A DNA stretch of 64,000 nt from Haloglomus litoreum (GCF_029338515.1 NZ_CP119988.1:2294001-2358000); one strand, 5' to 3'. Counted from the first letter of the stretch, positions 42,311 through 51,669 are shown. Notes: generated by a model from the sequence alone, not told the origin. A program made the numbers and translations.

Positions 42311-43510
42311 TCACTCCGCGTCCTCGAGCGCGTCCTCGATACCCGCTAGCGCCGCCTGCAGTCGCTCCGAGCCGTCGACCTCCCGGACGACCGAGCGGAG
42401 CGCCGCGGGAGTCCCGTACAGCACGCCGGCTCCCGTCTCGCTTCCGGGTGCGAACCCGGCGCCGACGGGGGGTGCCGTCAGGGTCGCGCGGTCGCGCTCG
42501 GTCAGCCCCGACAGCTCGAACACCCGCGTCGTGGCCCGTGCGGCGTGGTCGATGTCGGCAGGCGCGCCGATCCGGTCCAGATGGCGACGGACCTCCGCGG
42601 GCGTCCGGGCGTCGAGCTCCTCGACACCGGCCTCCTCGTCGCGCAGACGCGCGGGCGTGAACGCGTCCCCGACGATGGCGGCGTCACGCGTCTCGGCCAC
42701 GTCGTGGGTGCGGACGACGTGGGCGCCACGCTCGACCGCCATCGCCGTCGCCGCGAGCGACACCGGCAGGGCCCGCTCGGTGTCCCGGCCCGCGAGGTCA
42801 CGGAGGAAGTTCTTCCGGTTGATGGAGACGAGGATGGGCCGGCCGTGGCCGCGGAACTCGCGAAGCCGGCGGAACGTCTCGCGGTCGTCGTCGAGGGTCT
42901 TGGCCTCCGACCACCCGCCGAACGCCGGGTCGACGATGGTCTTGTCCGTGAAGCCGTTCAGCGAGAGGGCCTCGTAGATGTCGTCCGCGTAGCTCCCGCT
43001 ACGCTCCCGTCCGTCGGCGCGTCGCGCCGACCAGTCCACGTCCTCGACCGCGCCCGGCCGTTCGAGGTCCGGCGGCGAGGCCATCTTCGCGACCGCCACG
43101 TCGTACTCCTCGCAGACACGGGGCATCTCCGGGTCCGCGAAGCCACAGATGTCGTTGACCATGTCGAACCCCCGGTCGAGGGCGGCCTCCGCGACCTCGT
43201 GGTAGCGCGTCTCGATGGAGAAGACCGCGTCGCCCGAGACCGACTGGATGGTCTCGATGGCGGTGTCGAGCCGGTCGAGTTCGTCCTCGGCCGAGAGGAC
43301 ATCGAGGCGTTTGTTCGCCGATTCGAGGCCGACGTCCACGATATCGGCGCCCTCCTCGATGAGGGCCTCGTCGACGTACTCGGCCGCGGCCCCGGGGTCG
43401 TTGTAGACACTGGGCTTGTACGGTGACTCCTTCGAGACGTTCAGGACGCCCATGATGCGCGTGGGGTGGTCGTCCCCGATGGACAGCCCGGCCGCGTCGA
43501 CGGTTCGCAT
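42311..43510 (-). CDS. folP: Dihydropteroate synthase with long C-terminal extension
   Basis: 399 residues. Joins pterin pyrophosphate with a p-aminobenzoyl compound. The TIM-barrel FolP features are RIMGVLNVSKESPYKPSVYN (about 18-37), DIVDVGLESANKRLDV, FDMVNDICGFADPEMPRV, AFGGWSEAKTLDDD, SINRKNFLRDLAG and HVVRTHDVAETRDA, near 267, where the catalytic Arg and His lie. The first loop differs from the bacterial NVTPDSFSDGG, as in archaeal FolP-like proteins. A further about 120 residues follow the barrel with no recognised domain. It supplies folate or a related pterin with MptE nearby. Confidence 0.85.
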   Translation of the reverse strand: MRTVDAAGLSIGDDHPTRIMGVLNVSKESPYKPSVYNDPGAAAEYVDEALIEEGADIVDVGLESANKRLDVLSAEDELDRLDTAIETIQSVSGDAVFSIETRYHEVAEAALDRGFDMVNDICGFADPEMPRVCEEYDVAVAKMASPPDLERPGAVEDVDWSARRADGRERSGSYADDIYEALSLNGFTDKTIVDPAFGGWSEAKTLDDDRETFRRLREFRGHGRPILVSINRKNFLRDLAGRDTERALPVSLAATAMAVERGAHVVRTHDVAETRDAAIVGDAFTPARLRDEEAGVEELDARTPAEVRRHLDRIGAPADIDHAARATTRVFELSGLTERDRATLTAPPVGAGFAPGSETGAGVLYGTPAALRSVVREVDGSERLQAALAGIEDALEDAE

Positions 43511-43760
43511 GTCCGAATCGACGGGCGGCGGCCGGAAGGACCTTCTGATGGCGGCGGTCCATCGGGGTGGCCGCGCCGTGGATGGTTCGGAGCGGGTGGC
43601 CCGGTTCGGCTGGTCCGGGACGGGCGGTCACGGCCTGTTCGCCCCGTGTCGGCATCGGTCGATGGAGACGCCGAGGGGTCGGTTCGTGGGGTCGCCGCCC
43701 GGAACCGGGGGCGCCGGGAACGGCGGTGGGATTAGGACCCCCCGTGCGGAAGCGGAGATA

Positions 43761-45398
43761 ATGGTGTGGCGCAACCGGCGTGCGGCCTACTACTTCGGCG
43801 CCGTCGTGCTGGTGTCGGTGGGGTTCACGCTCGTCTACAACTTCGGGATGCGGGTCTGGGAGCAGGACCCACAGCCGCTCTACCGGTCGTTCGAGGTGGT
43901 CTTCCAGACGTTCACCACGACGGGCTACGGCGAGGACGCCCCCTGGTCGAGTCCGCAGATGAACGTCCTCGTGGTGGTGATGCAGGTGACGGGCATCGGG
44001 CTCATCCTGACCGCAGTCGACGTGTTCGCGGTCCCCTGGATCCGGAGCGCGCTGTCTGCCGACCCGCCCACGGCCGTGCCGGGGCTGAGCGGTCACGTCG
44101 TGGTCTGTGGGTACACCTCCATGGGGGAGGCGTTCCTGGCGGAACTGGCGGCTCGCGACCACGACTACGTCATCGTCGAATCCGACCGCGAGGCCGCCAT
44201 GGAACTCCACCGTGACGACGTCCCGGTGGTCCACGGCGACCCGGAGACCCGAGAGACGCTGGAAGGGGCGGGCATCGCCGACGCTCGCGCGGTCCTCGTC
44301 GACGCCCCGGACGACACCAGCGCCAGCATCGTCCTCACGGTCCGGGAGGCAGCCCCCAACGTCACCGTCGCCACGCTCATCGAGGACGCCGACCTCGCGC
44401 AGTACCACCGTATCGCCGGGGCCGACGCGGTCCTCTCACCCCGCCAGCTCCTGGGTCGCAGCCTCGCCGCACAGGTCCCGACGGCGGTCTCGACGCGGGT
44501 GGAGGAGGGTATCACCATCGGCGACGACTTCGAACTCGTCGAGCTGGCCGTGCGCGAGGGGAGCGACCTCGCCGGCCGGACCTTCGCGGAGACGGCGGTT
44601 CGCGACCGGTTCGGTGTCACCGTCATCGGCGCGTGGGTCGACGCCGACTTCCACACGCCGGTCCCACCGGGGACCGACATCGAGGCAGGCACCCGGCTCC
44701 TCGTCGCGGGCGGCCGGGAGGAACTCGACTCCCTCCGGGATGCCACGGCGGCCAGTCTGCGGCCACTCGGGCCACAGCAGGTCGTCATCGCGGGGCTCGG
44801 GCAGACCGGCTCCGCCGCACGGGAGGTGCTGGCGGATACCAACACCCACCTGACCGTGCTGGACCTCGATGACGGCGAGCACGTCGACATCGTCGGCGAC
44901 GCACGGGACCCGGACCGGCAGGACGAACTCGGCATCCCGGATGCCGATGCGTTCCTGCTCACGCTGGGTGACGACACCTCGACCGTGTTCGCCACGCTCG
45001 TCGCACGGGACCGGAACCCCGACCTCGACATCGTCGCCCGGGCGGACGAGGAGACCGACGAGCCGAAGCTCTACCGCGCCGGCGCGGACTACGTCCAGTC
45101 ACTGGCCACCGTCAGCGCACGGATGATGCTCTCGACCGTGTTCGAGGACGAGGAGGTGCTGGGGTACTCCCAACGGATCGAGGTCGTCCAGGCACCGGCC
45201 GGGGACCTGGCGGGGCGGACCCTGGCCGAGGAGCGCGTCCGCGAGCGGACCGGCTGTACGGTCCTCGCGGTCGACCGGGACGGCGAGACCCTCACCCACC
45301 TGGACCCCCACGAGTTCGTCTTCGACGACACCGACGAGGTCGTGGTCGCGGGGACGGACGAGAGCGTCCAGCGGTTCGAGGAGCAGTTCGTCGACTGA
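43761..45398 (+). CDS. Two-span potassium channel with two RCK/TrkA modules
   Basis: 545 residues. TM1 is AAYYFGAVVLVSVGFTLVYN, the pore EVVFQTFTTTGYGEDAP carries TTTGYGE instead of the usual TVGYGD, and TM2 is MNVLVVVMQVTGIGLILTAV. Two tandem RCK units follow: GHVVVCGYTSMGEAFLAELA plus TrkA-C about 230-315, then QQVVIAGLGQTGSAAREVLA plus TrkA-C about 470-545. It probably conducts K+ under nucleotide or Ca2+ control. The layout is like the bacterial GsuK group. The ATG at 43761 has TATA-like GGATTAGGA about 27 bp upstream. Confidence 0.9.
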   Translation: MVWRNRRAAYYFGAVVLVSVGFTLVYNFGMRVWEQDPQPLYRSFEVVFQTFTTTGYGEDAPWSSPQMNVLVVVMQVTGIGLILTAVDVFAVPWIRSALSADPPTAVPGLSGHVVVCGYTSMGEAFLAELAARDHDYVIVESDREAAMELHRDDVPVVHGDPETRETLEGAGIADARAVLVDAPDDTSASIVLTVREAAPNVTVATLIEDADLAQYHRIAGADAVLSPRQLLGRSLAAQVPTAVSTRVEEGITIGDDFELVELAVREGSDLAGRTFAETAVRDRFGVTVIGAWVDADFHTPVPPGTDIEAGTRLLVAGGREELDSLRDATAASLRPLGPQQVVIAGLGQTGSAAREVLADTNTHLTVLDLDDGEHVDIVGDARDPDRQDELGIPDADAFLLTLGDDTSTVFATLVARDRNPDLDIVARADEETDEPKLYRAGADYVQSLATVSARMMLSTVFEDEEVLGYSQRIEVVQAPAGDLAGRTLAEERVRERTGCTVLAVDRDGETLTHLDPHEFVFDDTDEVVVAGTDESVQRFEEQFVD

Positions 45399-45510
45399 GA
45401 GCCGGAACCGGTCGCGACCGGGGACCCGGTCGGACGGCCCCGGCCTGCGTTCGACGCCCGGGGCAGGGCCAACCACGCCGTTCAAACGCCCCCCGCCCGC
45501 ACCGGCGGGT

Positions 45511-46617
45511 ATGACCGACGACGGCCACGACGATGGGCAGGAGGACGGCCACGGACAGGAGACTCCTGACCACGACGGGCAGGAGGACCACGCGGACACA
45601 CCGGAGCACGACGACGAGCCACCGCGCGAGGAGTTCAGCCACGACCCCGTCTCGCACGTCGACGTCGGCGCCGGGATGAGCGTGGCCGACCTCGTCGCAG
45701 CGTACGGCGACGGCGGCATCGGCGCCGCCGACCTCCACGAGGCGGTCGACGTGACGGCCGCGATGTTCGACGACGACGTGACCACGCTGATGGGGCTGGC
45801 AGGGGCGATGGTGCCGGCCGGCATGCGTGCGCTCGTCGCGGACCTGATCCGGGACGGCCACGTCGACGCGCTGGTCACGACGGGCGCGAACCTCACACAC
45901 GACGCCATCGAGGCCATCGGCGGGAAGCACCATCACGGCCGGGCCCACGCGCCCGACCGGAGCGAGCGCGAACACGACGAGCAGCTCCGGGACGAGGGCG
46001 TCGACCGGATCTACAACGTCTACCTCCCGCAGGAGCACTTCGCTGCGTTCGAGAGCCACCTCCGCGACGAGGTGTTCCCGGAGCTGGGCGAGGAGGTCGT
46101 CTCCATCGCCGCGTTCACGGACGCGCTGGGCGCGGCGAACGCACGCGTCAACGACCGCGAGGGCATCGAGGAGGACGCCGGCATCGCCGCGGCCGCACAC
46201 GAACACGACGTGCCGATCTACGCCCCCGCGGTGCAGGACTCCGTCCTGGGGCTGCAGGCGTGGCTCCACTCGCAGGTGTCGGCCTTCTCGCTGGACGCGC
46301 TCTCGGACATGAGCGACCTGAACGACCTTGCGTACGAGGCCGACGAGACGGGCGCGCTCGTCGTCGGTGGTGGCGTCCCGAAGAACTACGTGCTGCAGAC
46401 GATGCTGGTGACGCCCGGCGCGTACGACTACGCCGTCCAGCTGACGATGGACCCGCCCCAGACCGGCGGACTCTCGGGTGCGACACTGGACGAGGCCCGG
46501 TCGTGGGGGAAACTGGAGAAGGAGGCCCGGAACGTCTCCGTCTACGCGGACGCGACCATCACGCTCCCGCTGGTCGTGGCGGGGGCGCTGGACCGGCTGG
46601 AGCCGGCCGACCGGTGA
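45511..46617 (+). CDS. dys: Deoxyhypusine synthase
   Basis: 368 residues. Transfers an aminobutyl group to a lysine of aIF5A. After an unusual Asp/His/Gly-rich N-terminus (about 1-45), the core has VDVTAAMFDDDVTTLMGLAG, LVTTGANLTHDAIEAIGGKH, AHEHDVPIYAPAVQDSVLGL and the catalytic-Lys motif GGGVPKNYVLQT, followed by LSGATLDEARSWGKLEKEAR. All family motifs are intact. A TATA-like GTTCAAACG lies near 45481-45489, about 27 bp before the ATG. The acidic small gene downstream at 46743 is on the same strand. Confidence 0.95.
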   Translation: MTDDGHDDGQEDGHGQETPDHDGQEDHADTPEHDDEPPREEFSHDPVSHVDVGAGMSVADLVAAYGDGGIGAADLHEAVDVTAAMFDDDVTTLMGLAGAMVPAGMRALVADLIRDGHVDALVTTGANLTHDAIEAIGGKHHHGRAHAPDRSEREHDEQLRDEGVDRIYNVYLPQEHFAAFESHLRDEVFPELGEEVVSIAAFTDALGAANARVNDREGIEEDAGIAAAAHEHDVPIYAPAVQDSVLGLQAWLHSQVSAFSLDALSDMSDLNDLAYEADETGALVVGGGVPKNYVLQTMLVTPGAYDYAVQLTMDPPQTGGLSGATLDEARSWGKLEKEARNVSVYADATITLPLVVAGALDRLEPADR

Positions 46618-46742
46618 CACCGCCGACCCTCCGACCACCCGGGGTCGCGGGACCGCCGGGGCCGTCGGGACCGCCGGGGTGGGGCGCAGGTTTCCGGACT
46701 GTCGTCACAACTATCACCCGGGTTCCCCAACGCTCGGATGTC

Positions 46743-47051
46743 ATGAGCGCAGACGAGGACAGCGACCCGGTGGAGGAGCTCACCCAGATGTTCGAGGACG
46801 GTCCGTTCTCGGACCTGCTGGACGGGACCGACATCGACCCCGAGGACTTCGTCCAGGACCTCATCGACGCCGCCGACGAGACCAACACCGCGCTGGAGGA
46901 CCTGTTCATCGAGATGAACGAGTCCAGCCCCATCCCCGGGAGCGACCTCCTCGCCGAGCTGGGCGAGGAGACCCAGCAGACCCGGAAGGAGCTGCTGGAT
47001 ATGCTCCGCGACGCGACCGAGAACGCCGGCGGTCGCGGCCGCCGCGACTGA
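46743..47051 (+). CDS. Small acidic protein, unknown function
   Basis: 102 residues, very acidic. The sequence SADEDSDPVEELTQMFEDGP, FSDLLDGTDIDPEDFVQDLI, DAADETNTALEDLFIEMNES and QQTRKELLDMLRDATENAG is entirely helical in appearance and ends in a basic RGRRD. No family is recognised. TATA-like AACTATCACC near 46708-46718 gives a leaderless start about 27 bp downstream. It follows the deoxyhypusine synthase gene by about 125 bp. Confidence 0.75.
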   Translation: MSADEDSDPVEELTQMFEDGPFSDLLDGTDIDPEDFVQDLIDAADETNTALEDLFIEMNESSPIPGSDLLAELGEETQQTRKELLDMLRDATENAGGRGRRD

Positions 47052-47304
47052 CGGCGCCCACCGGTCCGTTCATCTGCGGCCGGACTCGACCTCCGGTCGA
47101 CGGTGCTATCCTTTCGGCCACCGTCGAGGCCACCAACCGCGTGGGTGTCACGCAGCGTCGCTCCGATGCGATGAGCAGTCGCTCGACCGGATCGATGACC
47201 TGCAGCATGGAGGTCGAGGGGCCGAAGCAGGCGGAAGGGCCGCAGCAACCCAAAAGCACACACGGGAGGGCTTCAGCCACGGCGGGTCGCTCGACGTTCT
47301 GTTC

Positions 47305-48528
47305 CTATCGCGCGAACAGCGCTCGGCGGTCGACCTCCAGTCCCAGCAGGAACGGGAGCGTCGCCAGCGCCAGCAGCAACTCCAGCACCCCCGCGAGCAG
47401 GAACGCCGTCCCGAACCCGAACGCGTCGGCCGCGGTCCCGCCGCCGACGATGCCGACGAGGAAGCCGACGCTCCCGAAGACGTTGAAGCCGCCCATCGCG
47501 GTGCCGCGTTCGCCCGCGCCCGCCAGGTCGGTCACCAGTGCCATCGTCGCCGGCGCCATCAGCGCGCCCAGTACACCGACCGCCACCATCGCGACGGCCA
47601 CGAGCGGGACGGTGGGTGCGACCCCCACGAGCATCACGCCGACGCCGTAGAGCGCCGACCCGGCGACGATGGGGGCGGTGCGGCCCACGCGGTCCGAGAG
47701 GACACCGAGGGGGTACTGGAGCAGCGCGAACGGGACGAAGAACGCACCCAGGAGCAGGCCCGTCGTGGCCGGCGTGGCCTCGAACGCCGTCCGGAAGTAG
47801 AGCGTCCCGACGAGCGCGAAGAAGCCCGCGGTGAGGCGGTCGACGAAGCCGAACGCGTACGGGACACCCAGCGCCGGCGTCCGCCGGAGTCCGGCCAGCA
47901 CCTCGCGGAGCGAGTCGCGCCGTCGCGCGCCCCCTTCGTCCCCGTGCGGCCCGCCACGGGCGGGTGAGGGCTCGCCAACGAACAGCGCGAGCCCGCCCGC
48001 CAGGAGCAACGACGCGGCGGCGACCCACAGCGGCAGGAACGGGCTCACGCCGTAGAGCTGGCCGCCCAGCGGCGCGCCCAGCGCCGTCCCGGAGCCGATG
48101 GCGATACCCGCGGCGCCCATGTTCCGGCCGTGGCCGCCACCGAGCTCCATCAGCGCGGTCATCGCCAGCGAGAAGGGGGCGATGGTCGCCGCACCCTGCA
48201 GCGCCCGCAGGAGGAGGACCGCCTCGAACGATGGGGCGAAGGCCCGGGGCAGGACCGCGAGCGCGGCGTAGCCGAGCGCGCCGGCGACCGCCCCGGCGAC
48301 GATGAACGGGACGCGCCGGCCGGCGGCGTCGCTGGCGGCCCCCCAGACCCCCGCGAACAGGACGAACGCGGCGAACTCGGCCGCGAGGAACCACATACTC
48401 GCGTCCAGGTCCGTCGTCGCGCCCAGCGCGCCCACCAGTCGGTCGACGCCAGGATAGAGCAGCACCTGCGCGAGCAGGACGCTGAAGACGACCAGCGCCA
48501 GCACGACCCGGGCCCGACGGTCCGACAT
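47305..48528 (-). CDS. Major facilitator superfamily transporter
   Basis: 407 residues. Twelve spans from VVLALVVFSVLLAQVLLYPG; the motif WGAASDAAGRRVPFIVAGAV (helices 2-3) and its half-repeat GVLSDRVGRTAPIVAGSALY (helices 8-9) define MFS. The loop between halves is short and Arg-rich (RRRDSLREVLAGLRRTPALG). A third MFS of DHA1 type in this window; substrate unknown. Confidence 0.9.
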   Translation of the reverse strand: MSDRRARVVLALVVFSVLLAQVLLYPGVDRLVGALGATTDLDASMWFLAAEFAAFVLFAGVWGAASDAAGRRVPFIVAGAVAGALGYAALAVLPRAFAPSFEAVLLLRALQGAATIAPFSLAMTALMELGGGHGRNMGAAGIAIGSGTALGAPLGGQLYGVSPFLPLWVAAASLLLAGGLALFVGEPSPARGGPHGDEGGARRRDSLREVLAGLRRTPALGVPYAFGFVDRLTAGFFALVGTLYFRTAFEATPATTGLLLGAFFVPFALLQYPLGVLSDRVGRTAPIVAGSALYGVGVMLVGVAPTVPLVAVAMVAVGVLGALMAPATMALVTDLAGAGERGTAMGGFNVFGSVGFLVGIVGGGTAADAFGFGTAFLLAGVLELLLALATLPFLLGLEVDRRALFAR

Positions 48529-48645
48529 CGAGCGCCCGTAGGTCGTCCCGGGTCATGCCTCTTCTCCCCTGTCGTCGCCCGGGTGCCCTGCCGCGCGTCG
48601 GCACCGGAGCGGCCTGCCCCCCGCGTGCCCGCGGTGCCCGCCGGA

Positions 48646-49689
48646 CTAGCCGTAGCTCTCCACGCGCACGAGCCCCTCGGGGAGGTCGAGCGCCTCCAGC
48701 ACCTCGACCACGCCGTCGGCCATCGCGCCGAGCCCACAGACGTACGCCTCGGTCCGGCCCGGGTCGATGCGGGCGTCGACATCCACCGCCGGCTCGGCGG
48801 CCGCGGACTCGGCGTACGGGTCCGGCAGGGCGTCGACCGCGTCCGAGTCGAGGTACTTCAGCAGGGTCCGCTGGACGTAGTCGGTCTCGCCGGCCCAGTT
48901 GGTGAGGAACGACTCCCGCGAGAGCGTCGGGACGAAGTGGAAGTTGTCGCGGGTCTCGGCCAGTTCACGGAACGCCTCGCGGTAGGGGAGATGGTCCGCC
49001 CAGCCCGAGCCCAGGAAGAGCCACACCTGCCGCGGGCCGCCCTCGAACTCGTCGAGTCCGGTCTCGAAGAGGTGGTCGACCATGCTCTTGAACGGCGCCA
49101 CGCCGGTTCCGGTGGCGACGAAGACGAGGTCGCGGTCCGACGGGGCCTGCAGGGTGAACTCGTCGCCGAACGGACCCCGGACGAAGAGCTCGTCACCCAC
49201 CGACGCCCGGTCACAGAGGTCCGGTGTCAGCTCGCCACCCGGCACCCGCCGGATGCACAGCTCCAGCTCCTCGTCGCTCGGGGGGCTCGCGATGGAGTAG
49301 ACCCGCGGCTCCTCGCCGGCGTAGCTGATGCGGACGTACTGTCCGGGAACGAAGTCCAGCCCCTCCTCGAGCCGGAACCGGAGGCGTACGAGCGAGGGGT
49401 AGGGCTGCTCCACCCGGCCGACCAGCGCGTCGAGGCGGTCGGCGAGGTCGGCCGGACCGCGGTCGGCGAGGTCGTCCGCGACCGCTCGCCACGCCCTGGG
49501 CTCCTCCGACACCGTCCCCAGCCCCGCGATGGCGGCGTGGTCCGCGATCCGGTCCCGGAGTGCGGCGACCGCCGCGTCGACCTCGCCGGTGCGGTTGTGG
49601 TCCATCGGCTCCGCCGCGGTGATGGTGGCTCCCTGGTCGACGATCTCCGCGGCCTCGGCCTGCTCCCGTGGCGAACGGTCGGGCGGCAT
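48646..49689 (-). CDS. FAD-binding oxidoreductase of ferredoxin-NADP reductase type
   Basis: 347 residues. An N-terminal helical region of about 100 residues has no recognised match. The flavin domain begins near VEQPYPSLVRLRFRLEEGLD, with the RVYSIASPP motif for FAD, and GDELFVRGPFGDEF. The NAD(P) domain has VFVATGTGVAPFKSMVDHLF and VWLFLGSGWADHLPYREAF; the C-terminus EAYVCGLGAMADGVVEVL is the usual CG-containing end. No ferredoxin or globin domain is fused. ATG at 49689 with TATA-like CGTAACACG (minus strand, 49712-49720) about 27 bp upstream. Confidence 0.9.
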   Translation of the reverse strand: MPPDRSPREQAEAAEIVDQGATITAAEPMDHNRTGEVDAAVAALRDRIADHAAIAGLGTVSEEPRAWRAVADDLADRGPADLADRLDALVGRVEQPYPSLVRLRFRLEEGLDFVPGQYVRISYAGEEPRVYSIASPPSDEELELCIRRVPGGELTPDLCDRASVGDELFVRGPFGDEFTLQAPSDRDLVFVATGTGVAPFKSMVDHLFETGLDEFEGGPRQVWLFLGSGWADHLPYREAFRELAETRDNFHFVPTLSRESFLTNWAGETDYVQRTLLKYLDSDAVDALPDPYAESAAAEPAVDVDARIDPGRTEAYVCGLGAMADGVVEVLEALDLPEGLVRVESYG

Positions 49690-49786
49690 CGGATGGGTGT
49701 TCCAGCGACCGCGTGTTACGTCCTTCGGCACGATGGGCGGGCGTACAGCACGGCACTGCGGCGAGGAGAAGGGTACCGACGGTCGG

Positions 49787-51001
49787 TCAGTAGGCGTCGC
49801 GCTCGACCAGCCGGTCTGCGATGCGCTGGGCACCGCGGGCCGCGGCCGTGACCGGGTCGTCGGGGGCGACGACCGTCACGTCGCGCTGGAGTTCGTCCTC
49901 GAGCCGGGTCTCGAACGCCTCGACCAGCCCCGGGATGCAGGTCATCCCGCCCGTGAGGACGACCGGGTTGTCGAGTGCGAGGTTGTACGTCTTCATCGAG
50001 TCGTTGGCGAACTCCGAGAGGAAGGTGTTGGCCAGCTCGTCGACGGCCTCGTCCACGTACTCGTCGACGGCCTCCATCACGCTCCACTCGATGGTGAACT
50101 CGTGGCTGCCGCCGCCGGGCTGCTGGATGACGTCCGTGAACGGCTCGAACTCCTCGAAGTCGGCGTGCTCCTCCTTGTACTCGCGGGCGGTCGTCCCGTC
50201 GATGTTGACCCGGCCCTGGGTCTCCTCCTCGACGAGGTTGGCGATGCGGCGGTCGACCTCGTTGCCGGTGACCGCGCCGGTGGCGAAGTGCGAGAGCTGC
50301 TCGCCCCGCCGGTAGGCCGACGCCTCCAGGTTCGTCGAGCCGAGGTTGACGCCGACGAAGATGGACTCGATGGCCTCCAGCCCGTCGCCCATCGCCGGGA
50401 TGGCGCCGCACAGCGACTCGGGGTACGAGCGGATGGCCCGCTCGCCGACACCGCTCTCGTCGATGACCCGCTCCAGGTTCCCGAGCCCGCGTTCGTTGTC
50501 GATACTGGGGATGGCGTAGACGACGACGCTGTCGGCGTCGACGGCGTTCGAGGCGACGACCTCCCGGAAGAACTGGCCCGCAAGGTCCGCCCGTTCGTCG
50601 TCCTCCGGCAGCCCGGAGCGGAGCATGAACTCCACCTCGTCGGGGTACTCCGTCGCGGCCTCCTCGCCGTACAGCAGTCGCTCCTCCCCGGTGAGCGCGT
50701 CCTCGTAGGTCGCGAGACAGGTCAGCGTGGTCGTCGCCTCGGTCGACCCCCCAGCGCCCGGGTACACCAGCACCGTCCGCGTGCTGCCGAGTTTGACCCC
50801 GACCGGAGCCGGTGTGCCCCCTTCCACCGTTCCGGCGGGCTCCGACCCGGTATCGGCGCCCGAGCGGGTGCCGGACCGGGAGTGCTCCCTGTCGTCAGCT
50901 GGGGGCTCGGGCTCGCCCGCTTCCCCACGGTCCCAGTCCATCTCCTCTCCGTCCTCCTCATCCTCCGCCGCTCCCACACCGTCCTCGGGTTCGGTGGCCA
51001 T
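49787..51001 (-). CDS. Salactin-like actin homologue (MreB/Hsp70 fold)
   Basis: 404 residues. After a long acidic disordered N-terminus (about 1-65) the actin fold starts with PVGVKLGSTRTVLVYPG (phosphate 1), IFVGVNLGSTNLEASAYRRG (phosphate 2) and VVLTGGMTCIPGLVEAFETR (adenosine loop). These are the ATPase motifs. The acidic N-tail and the rest match haloarchaeal salactin, a dynamically unstable filament protein involved in cell growth and DNA distribution. It has its own TATA-like CTATTTACC (minus strand, 51023-51031), 27 bp before the ATG. A FlaD/E-domain gene lies just upstream on the same strand. Confidence 0.83.
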   Translation of the reverse strand: MATEPEDGVGAAEDEEDGEEMDWDRGEAGEPEPPADDREHSRSGTRSGADTGSEPAGTVEGGTPAPVGVKLGSTRTVLVYPGAGGSTEATTTLTCLATYEDALTGEERLLYGEEAATEYPDEVEFMLRSGLPEDDERADLAGQFFREVVASNAVDADSVVVYAIPSIDNERGLGNLERVIDESGVGERAIRSYPESLCGAIPAMGDGLEAIESIFVGVNLGSTNLEASAYRRGEQLSHFATGAVTGNEVDRRIANLVEEETQGRVNIDGTTAREYKEEHADFEEFEPFTDVIQQPGGGSHEFTIEWSVMEAVDEYVDEAVDELANTFLSEFANDSMKTYNLALDNPVVLTGGMTCIPGLVEAFETRLEDELQRDVTVVAPDDPVTAAARGAQRIADRLVERDAY

Positions 51002-51064
51002 ACCTGGGGGTGGACTGAGTACGGTAAATAGCTCCGCACTATCCCGGAATAGCCCGGTTCTTTA

Positions 51065-51451
51065 TCACTCAGGGTCCGTCTCCGCCCACTCTGCCAGCCG
51101 GGCGATGCGTGCGAGGCTCCGCATGTGGTGGGCGCGGTCGAGCTGGTCGAAGCCACCAGGCTCGTACCCGACACCCAGCAGGTGGTCCTCCAGTCGGTCG
51201 CGCACCTCCGGGGTGATCCACCCCATGAAGCGGTAGTACTCCAGCGCGGCGACGGCGCCCTCGAACCCGCCGGCGTCGACCAGCTCCGTCAGCCAGTCCA
51301 GCACGAACACCCGGGTCTCCGGGCTCGTCGGCAGCTGTTCCAGGTAGGGGAGACTGACTCCCAGGTTCCCCCCAGCCCCCGGTTCCGACGTGGAGGATGC
51401 CCGCAGCTCGCGGAGTTCGTCCACGTCGTACTCCAGCGGGTCGACCCTCAT
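51065..51451 (-). CDS. Stand-alone FlaD/E (ArlCE-type) domain protein
   Basis: 128 residues. LPYLEQLPTSPETRVFVLDW, LTELVDAGGFEGAVAALEYY and RFMGWITPEVRDRLEDHLLG (about 50-108) match the archaellar FlaD/FlaE domain, normally a part of the archaellum cytoplasmic ring that docks chemotaxis adaptors. Here it is a single small protein, not within an archaellum operon, and is followed after 63 bp by the salactin-like gene on the same strand. ATG at 51451 has GTTATCACC (minus strand, 51474-51482) about 27 bp upstream, so it is probably leaderless. Confidence 0.82.
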   Translation of the reverse strand: MRVDPLEYDVDELRELRASSTSEPGAGGNLGVSLPYLEQLPTSPETRVFVLDWLTELVDAGGFEGAVAALEYYRFMGWITPEVRDRLEDHLLGVGYEPGGFDQLDRAHHMRSLARIARLAEWAETDPE

Positions 51452-51669
51452 CGAGCGGTGATGCGTCCCGGGTGGTGATAACGGACCGGGCCACCCCGGT
51501 TCGATTCGGCCCGGTCCGCGACGTCGCCGTAGCAGCGTGTCGACGACGGCCATCGCGACGCGCCCGGGGAACCGTGGATACGTCCGGAATCCGTCGCGCA
51601 ACCGACCACCCCGCAGAGAATGGTCCCAGGAACACAGATAAATCCCCACATCTCTCGATAAAATCCGAT

